Source: Nocardioides sp. TF02-7 (lineage in GTDB: Bacteria; Actinomycetota; Actinomycetes; Propionibacteriales; Nocardioidaceae). Taken from it: 64,000 bases of DNA. The stretch covers positions 3,286,001 to 3,350,000 of the forward strand of contig NZ_CP092535.1 of NCBI RefSeq assembly GCF_022437945.1. The letters are read 5' to 3'. Shown here piece after piece: positions 39,497 to 48,920 of this stretch (position 1 is the first letter of the stretch; every line of letters starts with the position of its first letter). The position numbers and the translations under genes were made by a program. Below the pieces are notes generated by a model. The model was not told the DNA's origin and made no database searches. It saw only the letters and a program-made list of their open reading frames with translations.

Positions 39497-40157
39497 CCCT
39501 CGGGCACCCACTCCTTCTTCGCCACCAGGAGGCCGTCGCCGACGGGCAGCAGGGCCGGCACCAGGCCGTCGGTCTGCGCGACCTCCTGGACGAGGGTCCG
39601 CACGGCCACCGTCTCGTCGTCGCGCTGCGCGGGGTCGGCGACCCGGTCGTGCCACAGGGCGTTGTCGAAGGCGACCACGCCGCCCGGGCGCAGCAGCCGC
39701 ATCGCCTCCGTGAGGTAGGCGCCGTACTCCCGCTTGTCGCCGTCGGCGAAGACGAGGTCGTAGTGGCCGTCGGTGAGGCGGGGGAGCACGTCGAGCGCCG
39801 CCCCCCGCGATGGTCCGCACCCGTTGCGGGGGCGACACCGTCGTCCCTGAACGACTCCCGGGCCAGCCGCTGGTGCTCGGCCTCGACGTCGACCGTCGTC
39901 AGCACGCCGTCGGGGCGCATCCCGCGCAGCAGCCACAGGCCCGACACGCCGGTGCCGGTGCCGATCTCGACCACCGCCCGGGCGTCGAGCACCGCCGCCA
40001 GGAAGCGCAGCGCCGCCCCCGAGCCGGAGCCGATCGAGACGACGCCGACCTCCTCCGCACGCGCCCGTGCGGCGAGCAGCACGTCGTCCTCGACGACGTA
40101 GGTCTCGGCGAAGGTCCAGCTCGCGGGGCTGATCGGCGGAAGCGGGGAGTCGGCCAC
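39493..40157 (-). CDS. O-methyltransferase, SAM-dependent (apparent frameshifts)
   Basis: The corrected protein has 220 residues of the class I O-methyltransferase (COMT/CCoAOMT-like) fold: motif [51 protein letters not shown] and the metal-site region [12 protein letters not shown]. It methylates a hydroxyl, probably with a divalent metal. Two extra bases near 39805 and 39829 break the frame. It is divergent from sigE, the same arrangement as Rv1220c-sigE in M. tuberculosis. The GTG start is at 40157. Confidence 0.87.
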
Positions 40158-40284
40158 GGCACCACCGTAGCGGCCGGCGGCCGACGTTCGGCGGAGCCGG
40201 ACGGGGAGTCAGCGGAACAACGGCGGTGCGCCGGTCGTTGGACCGGGCGACAGCGGTCCTCAGGAACCCCGCCGGGCTTTCACA

Positions 40285-40313
40285 GGGATTCCTCAGGCCG
40301 GAGTCCTACCGTC
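40285..40313 (+). promoter_or_regulatory. Possible ECF-type promoter of sigE
   Basis: GGGATT (40285-40290) and CGTC (40310-40313), with a 19-base spacer, loosely resemble GGAAC/CGTT promoters used by SigE-type sigma factors, which would mean autoregulation. The match is imperfect. Confidence 0.25.
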
Positions 40314-40358
40314 ATGGCACACGAGGGAGGCAGCACGCAGGTGCGGAGAAGGGGAACC

Positions 40359-40961
40359 ATGAGCGCTGAGCCGGACGGCCGGGCGACGGCCGGGGCCGTG
40401 CCGGGGTGGGACGAGATCGTCGAGCAGCACTCCGACCGGGTCTACCGGCTCGCCCTGCGCCTGACCGGCAACCGCCACGACGCCGAGGACCTCACCCAGG
40501 AGGTCTTCGTCCGCGTGTTCCGCTCGCTGCACACCTACACCCCCGGCACCTTCGAGGGCTGGCTGCACCGGATCACCACGAACCTGTTCCTCGACCAGGC
40601 CCGGCGCAAGCAGCGGATCCGGTTCGACGCGCTCTCCGACGAGCGCGCCGCCCGGCTCGCGAGCGCCGCCGCCGGCCCGGACACGGCGTACGCCGACCGC
40701 ACGTTCGACGACGACGTCGAGTCGGCGCTCTCGGCCCTGCCGCCCGACTTCCGCGCCGCCGTGGTGCTCTGCGACATCGAGGGCCTCACCTACGAGGAGA
40801 TCGCCGGGATCCTCGACGCCAAGCTCGGCACCGTCCGCTCGCGGATCCACCGCGGCCGGGCGATGCTCCGCGCGGCCCTCTCGCACCGGGCGCCGAGCGG
40901 CGACCGCACCCGGTACGCCGGCCCCGAGGCCGCGGTGACCCCGGGAGCAGGGCGGTCGTGA
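40359..40961 (+). CDS. sigE: ECF sigma factor SigE-type
   Basis: This 200-aa ECF sigma factor has region 2 ([33 protein letters not shown], with the -10-binding [16 protein letters not shown]) and region 4 ([40 protein letters not shown]). It directs RNA polymerase to envelope-stress promoters. The ATG at 40359 follows GGAGAAGGGG; an in-frame ATG at 40314 would add 15 residues. The stop overlaps the GTG of the anti-sigma gene by four bases. Order and orientation match Rv1221-Rv1223. Confidence 0.93.
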   Translation: MSAEPDGRATAGAVPGWDEIVEQHSDRVYRLALRLTGNRHDAEDLTQEVFVRVFRSLHTYTPGTFEGWLHRITTNLFLDQARRKQRIRFDALSDERAARLASAAAGPDTAYADRTFDDDVESALSALPPDFRAAVVLCDIEGLTYEEIAGILDAKLGTVRSRIHRGRAMLRAALSHRAPSGDRTRYAGPEAAVTPGAGRS

Positions 40962-41552
40962 TCGGTCACCTCGGCGCCCGGGTGAGCGCGCTCCTCGACG
41001 GGCAGCTGCCGCCGGCAGAGGCGGAGGAGGCGTGGGAGCACGTCTACACGTGCCACGCCTGTCGTGACCTCGTCGAGCGCGAGGGCTGGGTCAAGACCCG
41101 GCTCGCCGGCCTCTCGTGCGGCCCCGGCGCGGCCCCGCCCGACCTCAAGGGCTCGCTGCTCAACCTCACGCCGGCCGAGCGGTGCCTGGGCGGCGGCCAC
41201 GACCAGCAGTCGCGGGGACGCCGGGGCCTCGGCGTGGCCGTGCTGGGTGGCGGGGCGGCCGGCGCTGCGATGCTCGGCGTGATCGCGCTCGGCCTGGTTC
41301 CGACCTCCACGCCCACCGCCGACCGGCGGATGCCCGCGTCGCGGGTCGAGACACCTGCCGTCGGCGACCGCGCCGACCGGTCGACGACCGGCAACCGCGC
41401 CGACCCCGGCGCCGGGAGCGACACCGGCGCCGGCAGTGGGGACGACCCCGGGAACCGGGCCACCGGCGCACCGTTGGTCGCCTCCCTGCCCCCCGGGTTC
41501 GGTGACCCTCCCGGCCGGCGCCCCGGCGTGGGTGCAGATGCTGATGCCGTGA
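40958..41552 (+). CDS. rseA: Zinc-binding anti-sigma factor RseA-type (apparent frameshift)
   Basis: The corrected protein has 197 residues. The N-terminal ZAS domain holds [20 protein letters not shown] with the HxxxCxxC motif (about 28-35). A hydrophobic helix (about 90-110) is followed by a Gly/Asp/Arg-rich linker. It should bind and hold SigE. An extra C near 41495 (six for five) gives a false extension; with it removed the protein ends [18 protein letters not shown] at TGA 41550-41552. It is translationally coupled to sigE. Confidence 0.85.
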
Positions 41553-41592
41553 CGGCCTCGGGGCCCGGCCGTGCGGCTGGGTCCGATCAGCC

Positions 41593-43117
41593 ATGATGGA
41601 CGACGTGAACGACCGCCCCGAGGACGAGCCCCGCGACGCGATGCCGGGCGACGCGATGCCGGGCGACGACCTGCCCGCCGAGGCCGACCTCGAGCCGACC
41701 CAGCCGATCACTGCCCGCCCCGCAGGAGGCAGCGACCGCTGGGCGCCGCCGAGCGGTCCGTTCCTGCCCCCCGTCGGAGCCGCCGTCGGAGCCGCCGTCG
41801 GGAGGGGGCCCGGAGTCGGCCTCGGAGCCGGCGGCCGGCCCGGTCCCGGCGCACCGCGCGTCCGCATGGCCGCCGCCCCCCTCCGACGTCGCCGCCGCCG
41901 GGGTCGCCGCCAGTCGCTTCGGGCTCTGCGGGCCCGGCGTTCGGCCCGCGACCGACCTCGCCGCTCCCGCTCGCCGAACGCTCCGCCCCGGCCGCCACCG
42001 GCGGTCGCGCCCGTCTCGCCGGGTGGGTGTGGCCCGTCGTGGCCGCGGTCGCGCTCGTGGTGGGTCTCGTGGGCGGCGTCGTGGGCGCGGTCGTCACCGG
42101 GGCACTGACCGACGACGACAGCCCCGGCCTGGTCGAGGGCGGGCTCGAGGGCGTCGACCTCGAGACCCGCGCCCCGCTGGAGAAGCCGGGCTCGGTGGCC
42201 CGCGTGGCGCAGACGGTGCTGCCGAGCACGGTGCAGGTCCTCGCCGAGCTCGACGGCGTCGCGGCGGGAGCCACCGGCTCCGGCTTCGTGCTCGACCGCA
42301 ACGGCCACGTCATCACCAACAACCACGTGATCGCCGACGCCGCCGAGGGCGACGGCCCGATCGAGGTGGTCGACCACGAGGGCGAGCGGCACCGCGCGAC
42401 GGTCGTCGGCCGCAGCGCCGTCTACGACCTCGCGGTCCTGCACGTCACCAACGCCGACGGCCTCAAGCCCGCCAAGCTGGGCCGCTCGACGACGCTCCGT
42501 GTCGGCGAGCCGGTCGTCGCGATCGGTTCGCCGCTCGGCCTCAGCGCCACGGTCACCTCGGGCATCGTGAGCGCGCTCAACCGGCCGGTGACGACCGGTG
42601 ACCGGTCCGACGACTCCTCCTACATCAACGCGGTCCAGACCGACGCCGCCATCAACCCCGGCAACTCCGGCGGCCCGCTCGTGAACCTGCAGGGCGAGGT
42701 GGTCGGCGTGAACTCCGCGATCGCCACCAACGGCGGCGGCACCATCGACGGCACCGCCGGCAACATCGGCGTCGGGTTCGCCATCCCCGTCGAGCAGGTC
42801 CGCGTGACGGCCGACCAGATCCTCAAGACGGGGAGGCGCAGTACCCCGTGATCGGGGCGACGGTGCAGACCGGGGGTGCGGTCCAGCTCGACGGCGCCAC
42901 CGTCGACGAGGTGGTCGCCGGCTCACCCGCCGAGGACGCCGGCCTCGAGGACGGCGACGTGATCACCCACGTCAACGGGCAGCGGGTCACCGACGGCATC
43001 GCGCTCATCGTCGCGATCCGCACCCACCAGCCCCAGGAGACCATCGAGCTCACCGTCGAGCGCGGCGGGGAGGACACGATGCAGGTCCGGGTCCGGCTCG
43101 ACGGCAAGGTCGGGTAG
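41593..43117 (+). CDS. htrA: HtrA/DegP-type serine protease with PDZ domain (apparent frameshifts)
   Basis: The corrected protein has 507 residues. A Pro/Ser/Glu-rich cytoplasmic region with DAMPG repeats (1-130) precedes one transmembrane helix (GWVWPVVAAVALVVGLVGG). The trypsin-like domain has catalytic His (ITNNHVIA), Asp (VYDLAVLHV) and Ser (NPGNSGGPL), and a C-terminal PDZ domain contains GSPAEDAGLEDGDVITHVNG. It degrades damaged envelope proteins. Extra C near 41770 and 41895, and a missing G near 42833, break the frame. The start may be 41593 or 41596. It is third in the sigE operon. Confidence 0.92.
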
Positions 43118-43125
43118 GCGCGGGA

Positions 43126-43152
43126 GGCGGCGACGGCGGCGACGGCGGCGAC
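43126..43152. repeat. Three perfect 9-bp tandem repeats after htrA
   Basis: GGCGGCGAC occurs three times head to tail and continues as a partial unit. The array begins nine bases after the htrA stop. Confidence 0.85.
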
Positions 43153-43165
43153 GGCGGCGGCGAGG

Positions 43166-43247
43166 TGAGGTTTCCCCTGTCGACCGGGGAAACCTCAACA
43201 TGTCGGGCAAAGCAATGCCGGACAAGTGGAGGTTTTGCCCGTCATGT
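43166..43247. repeat. Two adjacent long hairpins (REP-like element)
   Basis: First hairpin: TGAGGTTTCCCC (43166-43177) and its exact complement (43186-43197) with an 8-base loop. Second hairpin: ACATG-T-CGGGCAAA (43198-43211) pairs with TTTGCCCG-T-CATGT (43234-43247), 13 pairs with one mismatch. They abut exactly and lie between convergent genes (htrA and the HTH gene). There is no T tract on either strand. The layout suits a repetitive extragenic palindrome or a bidirectional transcript end. Confidence 0.8.
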
Positions 43248-43317
43248 CCCGGGTCGACCACGTGCGAACGGGAGACGCACGAGGTCCCGTCCTCGAGCTG
43301 CGGTTCGTGACGAGCCC

Positions 43318-43557
43318 CTACTCCGGCAGCGGCTCCGTGTCGACGAACGGGTGGGTCTCGACGTAGCGCCGGGCCTCGCGGTACTGCTCCTCGATGTACT
43401 CCTCGAGCTTGCTGGCCTCGACCCGCCACTGGCCGCGGCCGCCGATCTTGATCGCGGGCAGCTCGCCGCGGCGGACCAGCGCGTAGACCTGGGCGCTGGA
43501 GGTGTTGAGGACCTCCGCGACGTCGGTCAGCGTGAGGAACCGTGGCGATTCGGCCAT
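43318..43557 (-). CDS. BldC/excisionase-type helix-turn-helix regulator
   Basis: This 79-aa MerR-like winged helix protein has FLTLTDVAEVLNTSSAQVYA, LVRRGELPAIKIGGRGQWRV and the C-terminal helix KLEEYIEEQYREARRY. It matches the small BldC/Rv0500A-type DNA-binding proteins of Actinobacteria, which act on developmental or metabolic promoters. An in-frame GTG at 43563 would add two residues. It is divergent from the SAF/CpaB-like gene, and this neighbourhood (HTH, SAF protein, CpaE-like ATPase) looks like one unit. Confidence 0.85.
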   Translation of the reverse strand: MAESPRFLTLTDVAEVLNTSSAQVYALVRRGELPAIKIGGRGQWRVEASKLEEYIEEQYREARRYVETHPFVDTEPLPE

Positions 43558-43657
43558 GCGCACATCGTGTCACCACGGACGGTACGACGGCAGCGCCACC
43601 CCGACGGCCTGTGGATCGACAGGTGACGCGGCGGCCCGCTGGCTGCATGATGTGCCT

Positions 43658-44383
43658 GTGTCCAGGACTCTCGGGGAGCCGGGCGCGTCGGTGGTGCCCC
43701 CGCCCGCGGCGCGGGTGACGAGGGCGGGCTGGCGCGATCCCCGGCTGTGGATCGGGGTGCTGCTCGTCGCCGGGTCAGTCGTGCTGGGGGCGCGGGTGCT
43801 CGCCGCCGCCGACGACTCCGTGGCGGTGTGGGCGCTCGCCGGCGACGTCGGGCCGGGCACCGTCCTCGACGAGGGTGACCTGGTCGCGGTGCGGGTCGGG
43901 TTCGCCGACGACACCGACCTCGACCGCTACCTGCCCACCGACGAGGCGCTCCCGGAGGGGGCGCTGCTGGTCCGGGGGCTCGGCGCCGGCGAGCTGCTGC
44001 CGCGGGCCGCCCTGGGAGACGCCAACGCGGCGGGCACGGTGCGGCTGCCGCTCGACGTCGAGCCGCACCGGGTGCCGCCGACCGTCGACGTCGGCTCGGT
44101 CGTCGACGTGTGGGTCGGCGTCGCCGGCTCCGGCTCCGGCCCTGGCACCGGCCGTGGCACGGGCCCCGGCGCCGGTCCGGGCGCGAGCGCCCCGACCGAT
44201 CCCGCCGCCGGCCCGGCGCTCGCCGCGGTCACCGTGGTCGACGCGCCGCCCGCGGACGAGAGCATCGCCGTCAGCGGCACCCGCCAGCTCGTGCTCGCCG
44301 TCGCCGACGACCAGGTCGGCCCGTTCCTCGCCCTGCTCGACGGCACCGACGAACCCGCGGTCCGCGTCGTGCAGCGTTCGTAG
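43658..44383 (+). CDS. SAF-domain protein, CpaB/RcpC-like
   Basis: This 241-aa protein has an N-terminal transmembrane helix (about residues 27-47) and a SAF domain (VWALAGDVGPGTVLDEGDLV, LLVRGLGAGELLPRAALGD). A Gly/Pro/Ala-rich insert (PGTGRGTGPGAGPGA) precedes the C-terminal part. It resembles the Flp pilus assembly proteins CpaB/RcpC, but no other Tad pilus genes except the next CpaE-like gene are nearby. The GTG at 43658 (or 43652) follows CATGAT closely, so it may be leaderless. Confidence 0.72.
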   Translation: MSRTLGEPGASVVPPPAARVTRAGWRDPRLWIGVLLVAGSVVLGARVLAAADDSVAVWALAGDVGPGTVLDEGDLVAVRVGFADDTDLDRYLPTDEALPEGALLVRGLGAGELLPRAALGDANAAGTVRLPLDVEPHRVPPTVDVGSVVDVWVGVAGSGSGPGTGRGTGPGAGPGASAPTDPAAGPALAAVTVVDAPPADESIAVSGTRQLVLAVADDQVGPFLALLDGTDEPAVRVVQRS

Positions 44384-44391
44384 GAGGTGCC

Positions 44392-45614
44392 GTGATCGTC
44401 GTCCTGCTGGTCTCGACCGGCGCCGCGTGGGAGTCCCGCGCGTTGGCGGCCCTCAACGACGAGCCGGGCGTCGTCGTGCTCAAGCGGTGCGTGGACGTCG
44501 CCGACCTGCTCGCCACCGCGAGCGCCGGGCAGGCGCAGGTGGCGGTCGTCGGCGCCGAGCTGACGGGGTTCGACGCCACCGTCGTCGACCAGCTCCGGCA
44601 GCACGGCGTGCGGGTGGTCGCCGTCGGCGAGGACGTGGAGCGGGCCCGGGTCCGGGCGGCCCGGATCGGCGTGGAGGTGGTCGTCCCCGCCGACCCGGTC
44701 GACCGGATCACCGCCGCGGTGGCCCGGGGCCCGGCAGCGGCCGCCCCGACTCCCGACCTCCCCGGTGAGCCGCCAGCGCCGTCAGGGGCCGTCAGGGCCG
44801 TCAGGCCCGGCCCCGGGGCGGCCCGGCCGGGTGGTCGCCGTCTGGGGACCGGCCGGCGCCCCGGGGCGCACCACGGTCGCCGCGGGGGTCGCGGCCGAGC
44901 TCGCGGGGCGGGGGCTGCGGACGGTGCTGGTCGACGCCGACCCCTACGGCGGCGCGGTCGCGCAACAGCTCGGCATCCTCGACGAAGTCTCGGGCCTGCT
45001 CTCGGCGGCCCGGCTCGTGGCCGGCGGGGCGCTGGACGAGCGGTTCGCGACGGTGCAGCGCCGGCTCTCCGACGAGCTGCGGGTGGTGACCGGCCTGCCC
45101 CGCCCGGACCGGTGGGTCGAGGTCCGGCCCGGGGCGCTGGGCGCGATCGTCGAGCGGGCCAGGAGCGAGGCGCAGGTGGTGCTCGACACCGGCTTCAGCA
45201 TCGAGCAGGACCGGGCGGCCGACGTCGGCGTCCGTCCCGAGCGCAACGGCCTCACGCTGGAGGCGCTGGAGGCCGCCGACGACGTGCTGCTCGTCGGTGC
45301 GGCCGACCCGGTCGGGCTGGCCCGGCTGGCCCGGTCGCTCGCCGATGCGCGCGAGCTGCTGCCCGCCACCCGGATCCGCCTGGTCGTCAACCGGATGCGG
45401 CCGACGCTCGGCTGGCGCGAGGCCGACGTGGTCGCGATGCTCCGCGGGTTCGGCGACCACACCGGGGTGCACTTCCTGCCCGACGACCAGGCCGCGGTCG
45501 ACCGGGCGCTCGTCGCCGGACGGACGCTGCTGGAGGCGGGGGAGTCGCCGCTTCACCCGCGCCCTCGCCTCGGTCGTCGACGCGATGGCAGGGACAGTGA
45601 GCGTCAGGCGCTGA
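44392..45614 (+). CDS. CpaE-like P-loop ATPase (apparent frameshifts)
   Basis: The corrected protein has 406 residues. The N-terminal domain (1-115) is receiver-like without the phosphorylation site. The C-terminal MinD/ParA-type domain has a deviant Walker A (VWGPAGAPGRTTVAAGVAAE) and VLVDADPYGGAVAQQLG. Proteins like this assist pilus or secretion assembly. A linker with SGP repeats holds one extra G (near 44788), and another lies near 45541; corrected, the end reads EAGSRRFTRALASVVDAM. The RBS is AGGAGGTG. The last 11 bases overlap the convergent membrane protein gene. Confidence 0.8.
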
Positions 45615-46980
45615 AGAGCAGGTAGAGGCCGCCCGCCGTGAACGCCACCATGGCGACCAGCAGCGGCAGCTGCCCGGTGATCTGGTGCCGCTTCGGCAGC
45701 AGCGCGATCGCCCGGTCGTGGGCGGCGACGGCCGCCAGCACGTGCCCGACCACGACGGCGACGACCTTGGTGGTCGCGAGCACCGTCGGGTGGTAGGAGA
45801 ACCAGTACGACGGCTCCACACCGGCCGTGCCGAGCACGTCCCATCCCTTGCCGAACGGGTCGCTCGCCCGCGCCAGCGTCTGGGTGCCGACGTCGATCAG
45901 CAGGGTCAGGTAGTGGGCGATGATGTAGGCGGCGATGATCGGGACGATCGAGTGCGCCAGCCGCCGGGGGAGCTCCGCACGCGACTGCTCCGGGTCGACG
46001 CCGGTCAGCGCGGCGCCGAGCGAGAAGAGCGCGCCGGCCCCGATGCAGAAGACGAGCAGCGCGAGGTTGTTGAGGGCGAAGCCGGTGACCTCGGCGCCCT
46101 GGATCGTGCGGATCCAGAACGACGACTCGCGGAAGGAGTCGAACGCGGTGCTGCCGAAGAGCACGGCGACCACGGCGACCAGACCGCGGTACGGCGGCGT
46201 GGTCGCGAGGTTGGCGAGCGGGCTGCGGAGGACGAGCCGGCCGGTCTCGTCGCGGGCCCACGGCGACAGCCGGCCGACCAGGGTGGAGTAGACCTCGAAC
46301 GGGTCGGCGCGCTCGTAGAACCGGTCGCCGAACACGGCGCCGCCGATGAGCATGGCGCCGACGTAGACGGCGAACCACAGCCGCACCGTGCCGAGGTCGG
46401 TGGGGTGCCGGTGCACCAGCTCCATCCACACGAACGCGTAGAGACCGAGCGCGGCGGGCCACATCCCGAGCCAGGTGGGGTAGTCGCGGATGCCGCGTTC
46501 GGCGTCGCCGCCGGTGAGCCGCGCGAGCACCAGGTTGATGGTGCGCATCGGGCTGATCGCCCGCCACACCGGCCCCAACAGCAGCGAGGCGAAGACCACC
46601 CCGACCCACAGCCACACGTAGACGATCCCGAAGAACGGGTTCGTGAGCTGGTCCTGCCCGAAGATCGCCGTGGCGGCGGTGAACAGGAAGCCGACGATGC
46701 CCACCAGCCGCAGCCCGACCGACCAGTACGGCGACCGCACCAGCGCGTCGAGCGCCCGCGGGGCGGGCCTGCCGCCGGCGTCGCGACCGGGTCGGTGCGG
46801 CTCGCGGTCGTCCGCGGAGCCGGCGGGCGCCGGGACGTCGCCGGTCGCGTACCGCGGGGTGCGCCACGCGACCACGAGCACGGTGAACGACACCACCAGT
46901 GCGGCGACCGCACCGGAGATGGCGAGGCTGAGCGGGATCGGGAGATCGGCCTGGCCGCCGATCCCGTGGGCTTCGAGCAC
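45604..46980 (-). CDS. Polytopic membrane protein (about 12 helices)
   Basis: This 458-aa protein has about a dozen hydrophobic segments. Conserved-looking pieces include NPFFGIVYVWLWVGVVFASL, GPVWRAISPMRTINL and WFSYHPTVLATTKVVAVVVG. Some databases label similar actinobacterial proteins as fenitrothion-hydrolase-like; I cannot confirm such activity and no hydrolase motif is visible. It follows a cupredoxin-like lipoprotein gene by five bases on the same strand, which suggests a metal- or redox-related membrane system (inference). Confidence 0.7.
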   Translation of the reverse strand: MLEAHGIGGQADLPIPLSLAISGAVAALVVSFTVLVVAWRTPRYATGDVPAPAGSADDREPHRPGRDAGGRPAPRALDALVRSPYWSVGLRLVGIVGFLFTAATAIFGQDQLTNPFFGIVYVWLWVGVVFASLLLGPVWRAISPMRTINLVLARLTGGDAERGIRDYPTWLGMWPAALGLYAFVWMELVHRHPTDLGTVRLWFAVYVGAMLIGGAVFGDRFYERADPFEVYSTLVGRLSPWARDETGRLVLRSPLANLATTPPYRGLVAVVAVLFGSTAFDSFRESSFWIRTIQGAEVTGFALNNLALLVFCIGAGALFSLGAALTGVDPEQSRAELPRRLAHSIVPIIAAYIIAHYLTLLIDVGTQTLARASDPFGKGWDVLGTAGVEPSYWFSYHPTVLATTKVVAVVVGHVLAAVAAHDRAIALLPKRHQITGQLPLLVAMVAFTAGGLYLLFSA

Positions 46981-46985
46981 GGTGC

Positions 46986-47369
46986 CTACCGGACCTCGAG
47001 CTGCACGATCACCTGTTCGAGCTCGTGCGACTCCACCTCGACCACGCCGGGCCGGTCGACCTGGATCTCGAAGGTGTCGGTGCCCGCCTCGAAGTCGAAC
47101 TCCTGCTCGGGGTCGGAGTGGATGTGGATCGACCCCGGCTCGTCGGCGGTGACCTCGAGGTCGATCGGCTGGCCCGCCTCGACCTCGACCCGCTCGCCGT
47201 TCGGCGTGACCTCGCCGCCCTCGAAGACGATCTCGACCACGACCGGCTCGTCCGATGCGCCGTTGCCGCCGTCGTCGTCCCCGCCGCACGCCGCGGCGGA
47301 CAGCCCCACGACGGAGGTCGTCACCAGCGCTGCGAGGGCCCGTGCCGTCGTACGTCCCACTCGTACCAC
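46986..47369 (-). CDS. Cupredoxin-like lipoprotein
   Basis: This 127-aa protein has a signal sequence ending LSAAACGGDDDGG, a probable lipidation site at the Cys, followed by an acidic linker. The domain from about residue 40 has the beta pattern of cupredoxins (VEIVFEGGEVTPNGERVEVE, IHIHSDPEQEFDFEAGTDTF). It shows His-x-His but no clear C-terminal copper ligand loop, so copper binding is uncertain. The GTG follows GGAAAGGG. It is the first gene of a pair with the 12-TM protein. Confidence 0.72.
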   Translation of the reverse strand: MVRVGRTTARALAALVTTSVVGLSAAACGGDDDGGNGASDEPVVVEIVFEGGEVTPNGERVEVEAGQPIDLEVTADEPGSIHIHSDPEQEFDFEAGTDTFEIQVDRPGVVEVESHELEQVIVQLEVR

Positions 47370-47449
47370 CCTTTCCGTGACTCTGCCAGAATCTCACGCA
47401 GCAGCTGACCAGCGGCGACGGGGTGCCGGCGGAGAAGGCGGGGAGTGAC

Positions 47450-48913
47450 GTGGTCGACAGGGTCCGTCCTCGCGATCTCGCGTTCCTCACCGAGGAGAGC
47501 GCGCAGACGCCCCTGCACAACGCCACGATCGAGGTCTTCGACCCCGGTGGCTCGGGGTTCGACTACGGCCGGCTCGTCGAGCTGGTCCGCGACCGGATCG
47601 CGTTCGTGCCGCGCTACCGCCAGCGGGTGCAGACCGTCCCGGGCCGGCTCGCCAACCCGCTGTGGATCGACGACGAGGGCTTCGACCTCGGGTTCCACGT
47701 CCGGCGGTCGGCGCTGCCGCGACCCGGCACCTCCGCCCAGCTGCTCGAGCTGGCGTCGCGGATCGTGTCGCGGCCGCTCGACCGCTCCCGCCCGCTGTGG
47801 GAGATCTACTTCGTCGAGGGTCTCGAGGGCGGCCGGGTGGCGCTGTTGTCCAAGACCCACCAGGCCCTGGTCGACGGAGTCCACACCGTCGACCTCGGCC
47901 AGCTGCTGCTCGACCCGCAGCCCGAGCCGCGCGAGCTCGAGCCCGACGACTGGACGCCGCGCCGTGCCCCGTCGCCGCCCGCCCTGCTGACCGGCGCGAT
48001 CCGCGACACCGTCACCGACCCGGAGACCGCGGTCGCCACCGTGCGCAGCGCCTCCCACGCCCTGCTGCGCACGGCGGAGGAGCGCACCCGCCGGGTCCGC
48101 GGGTTCCTCGACGCGGCGACCGGGGGCCGGCCCTCGCGCCGCGGCGTGATCAACGGCCCGCTGTCGCAGCAGCGCCGGATCGTCACCGTCGAGACCCGCC
48201 TCGCCGACCACCGCGCCGTCCGGCAGGCCCACGGCGGCACCGTCAACGACGTCATCCTCGCCACGATCACCGGCGGCCTGCGGGGCTGGCTGATGACCCG
48301 GGCGGAGTCGATGGGCGGCCTGCGCCAGGTGCGCGCACTGGTGCCGGTCTCGGTGATCGACGAGGAGCTCGAGGCGACCTCGCTCGGCAGCCAGATCGCC
48401 GCCCACTTCGTCGACCTCCCGATCGGCGAGCCGAGCCCGGTGGTGCGGCTGCACCAGGTGTCGTACTCCTTCCAGGACCACAAGGACACCGGTCGCAGCG
48501 TCGCGGCCAACCGGCTCGCCGGCATCGCCGGCTTCGCCCCCACGACGTTCCACGCGATCGGCTCGCGGGTCGCCGCCGACGAGCTGCGCCGCGGCTACCA
48601 GCTGTCGGTCACCAACGTCCCCGGCCCGCAGGCGCCGCTCTACGCCGCGGGCGCGCGGATGCTCGCGAGCTATCCCGTCCACCCGCTGGTGCCCGGGCAC
48701 CCGCTGGCGATCGGTGTGACGTCCTACGACGGCGGGGGTGTACTTCGGCATCACCGCCGACCGCGACTGGATCCCCGACGCCGACCTGCTCGGGCTGTGC
48801 CTGCGCGAGGCGCTCGACGAGCTGCTCGAGGTGTCGTCGGCGACGCGCCGCCGCGCCCCCGGGGCCGCAAGGCCCGGCGGCGGCCGGGGACGGACAAGGC
48901 GGCGGACCGGTGA
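47450..48913 (+). CDS. Wax ester synthase/diacylglycerol acyltransferase (apparent frameshifts)
   Basis: This 487-aa WS/DGAT protein makes storage lipids from acyl-CoA and an alcohol or diacylglycerol. The family active site HHxxxDG appears as KTHQALVDGVHTVDL, in which the first His is Gln-substituted in order (THQALVDG). TVNDVILATITGGL and LSVTNVPGPQAPLY are typical. An extra G near 48733 and a missing C near 48861 break the frame; they cancel, so the C-terminus RGRKARRRPGTDKAADR is reached. The GTG at 47450 follows GGGGAG; GTG 47423 is an alternative. Confidence 0.87.
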   Translation: MVDRVRPRDLAFLTEESAQTPLHNATIEVFDPGGSGFDYGRLVELVRDRIAFVPRYRQRVQTVPGRLANPLWIDDEGFDLGFHVRRSALPRPGTSAQLLELASRIVSRPLDRSRPLWEIYFVEGLEGGRVALLSKTHQALVDGVHTVDLGQLLLDPQPEPRELEPDDWTPRRAPSPPALLTGAIRDTVTDPETAVATVRSASHALLRTAEERTRRVRGFLDAATGGRPSRRGVINGPLSQQRRIVTVETRLADHRAVRQAHGGTVNDVILATITGGLRGWLMTRAESMGGLRQVRALVPVSVIDEELEATSLGSQIAAHFVDLPIGEPSPVVRLHQVSYSFQDHKDTGRSVAANRLAGIAGFAPTTFHAIGSRVAADELRRGYQLSVTNVPGPQAPLYAAGARMLASYPVHPLVPGHPLAIGVTSYDGGGVLRHHRRPRLDPRRRPARAVPARGARRAARGVVGDAPPRPRGRKARRRPGTDKAADR

Positions 48914-48920
48914 CGGGCAC

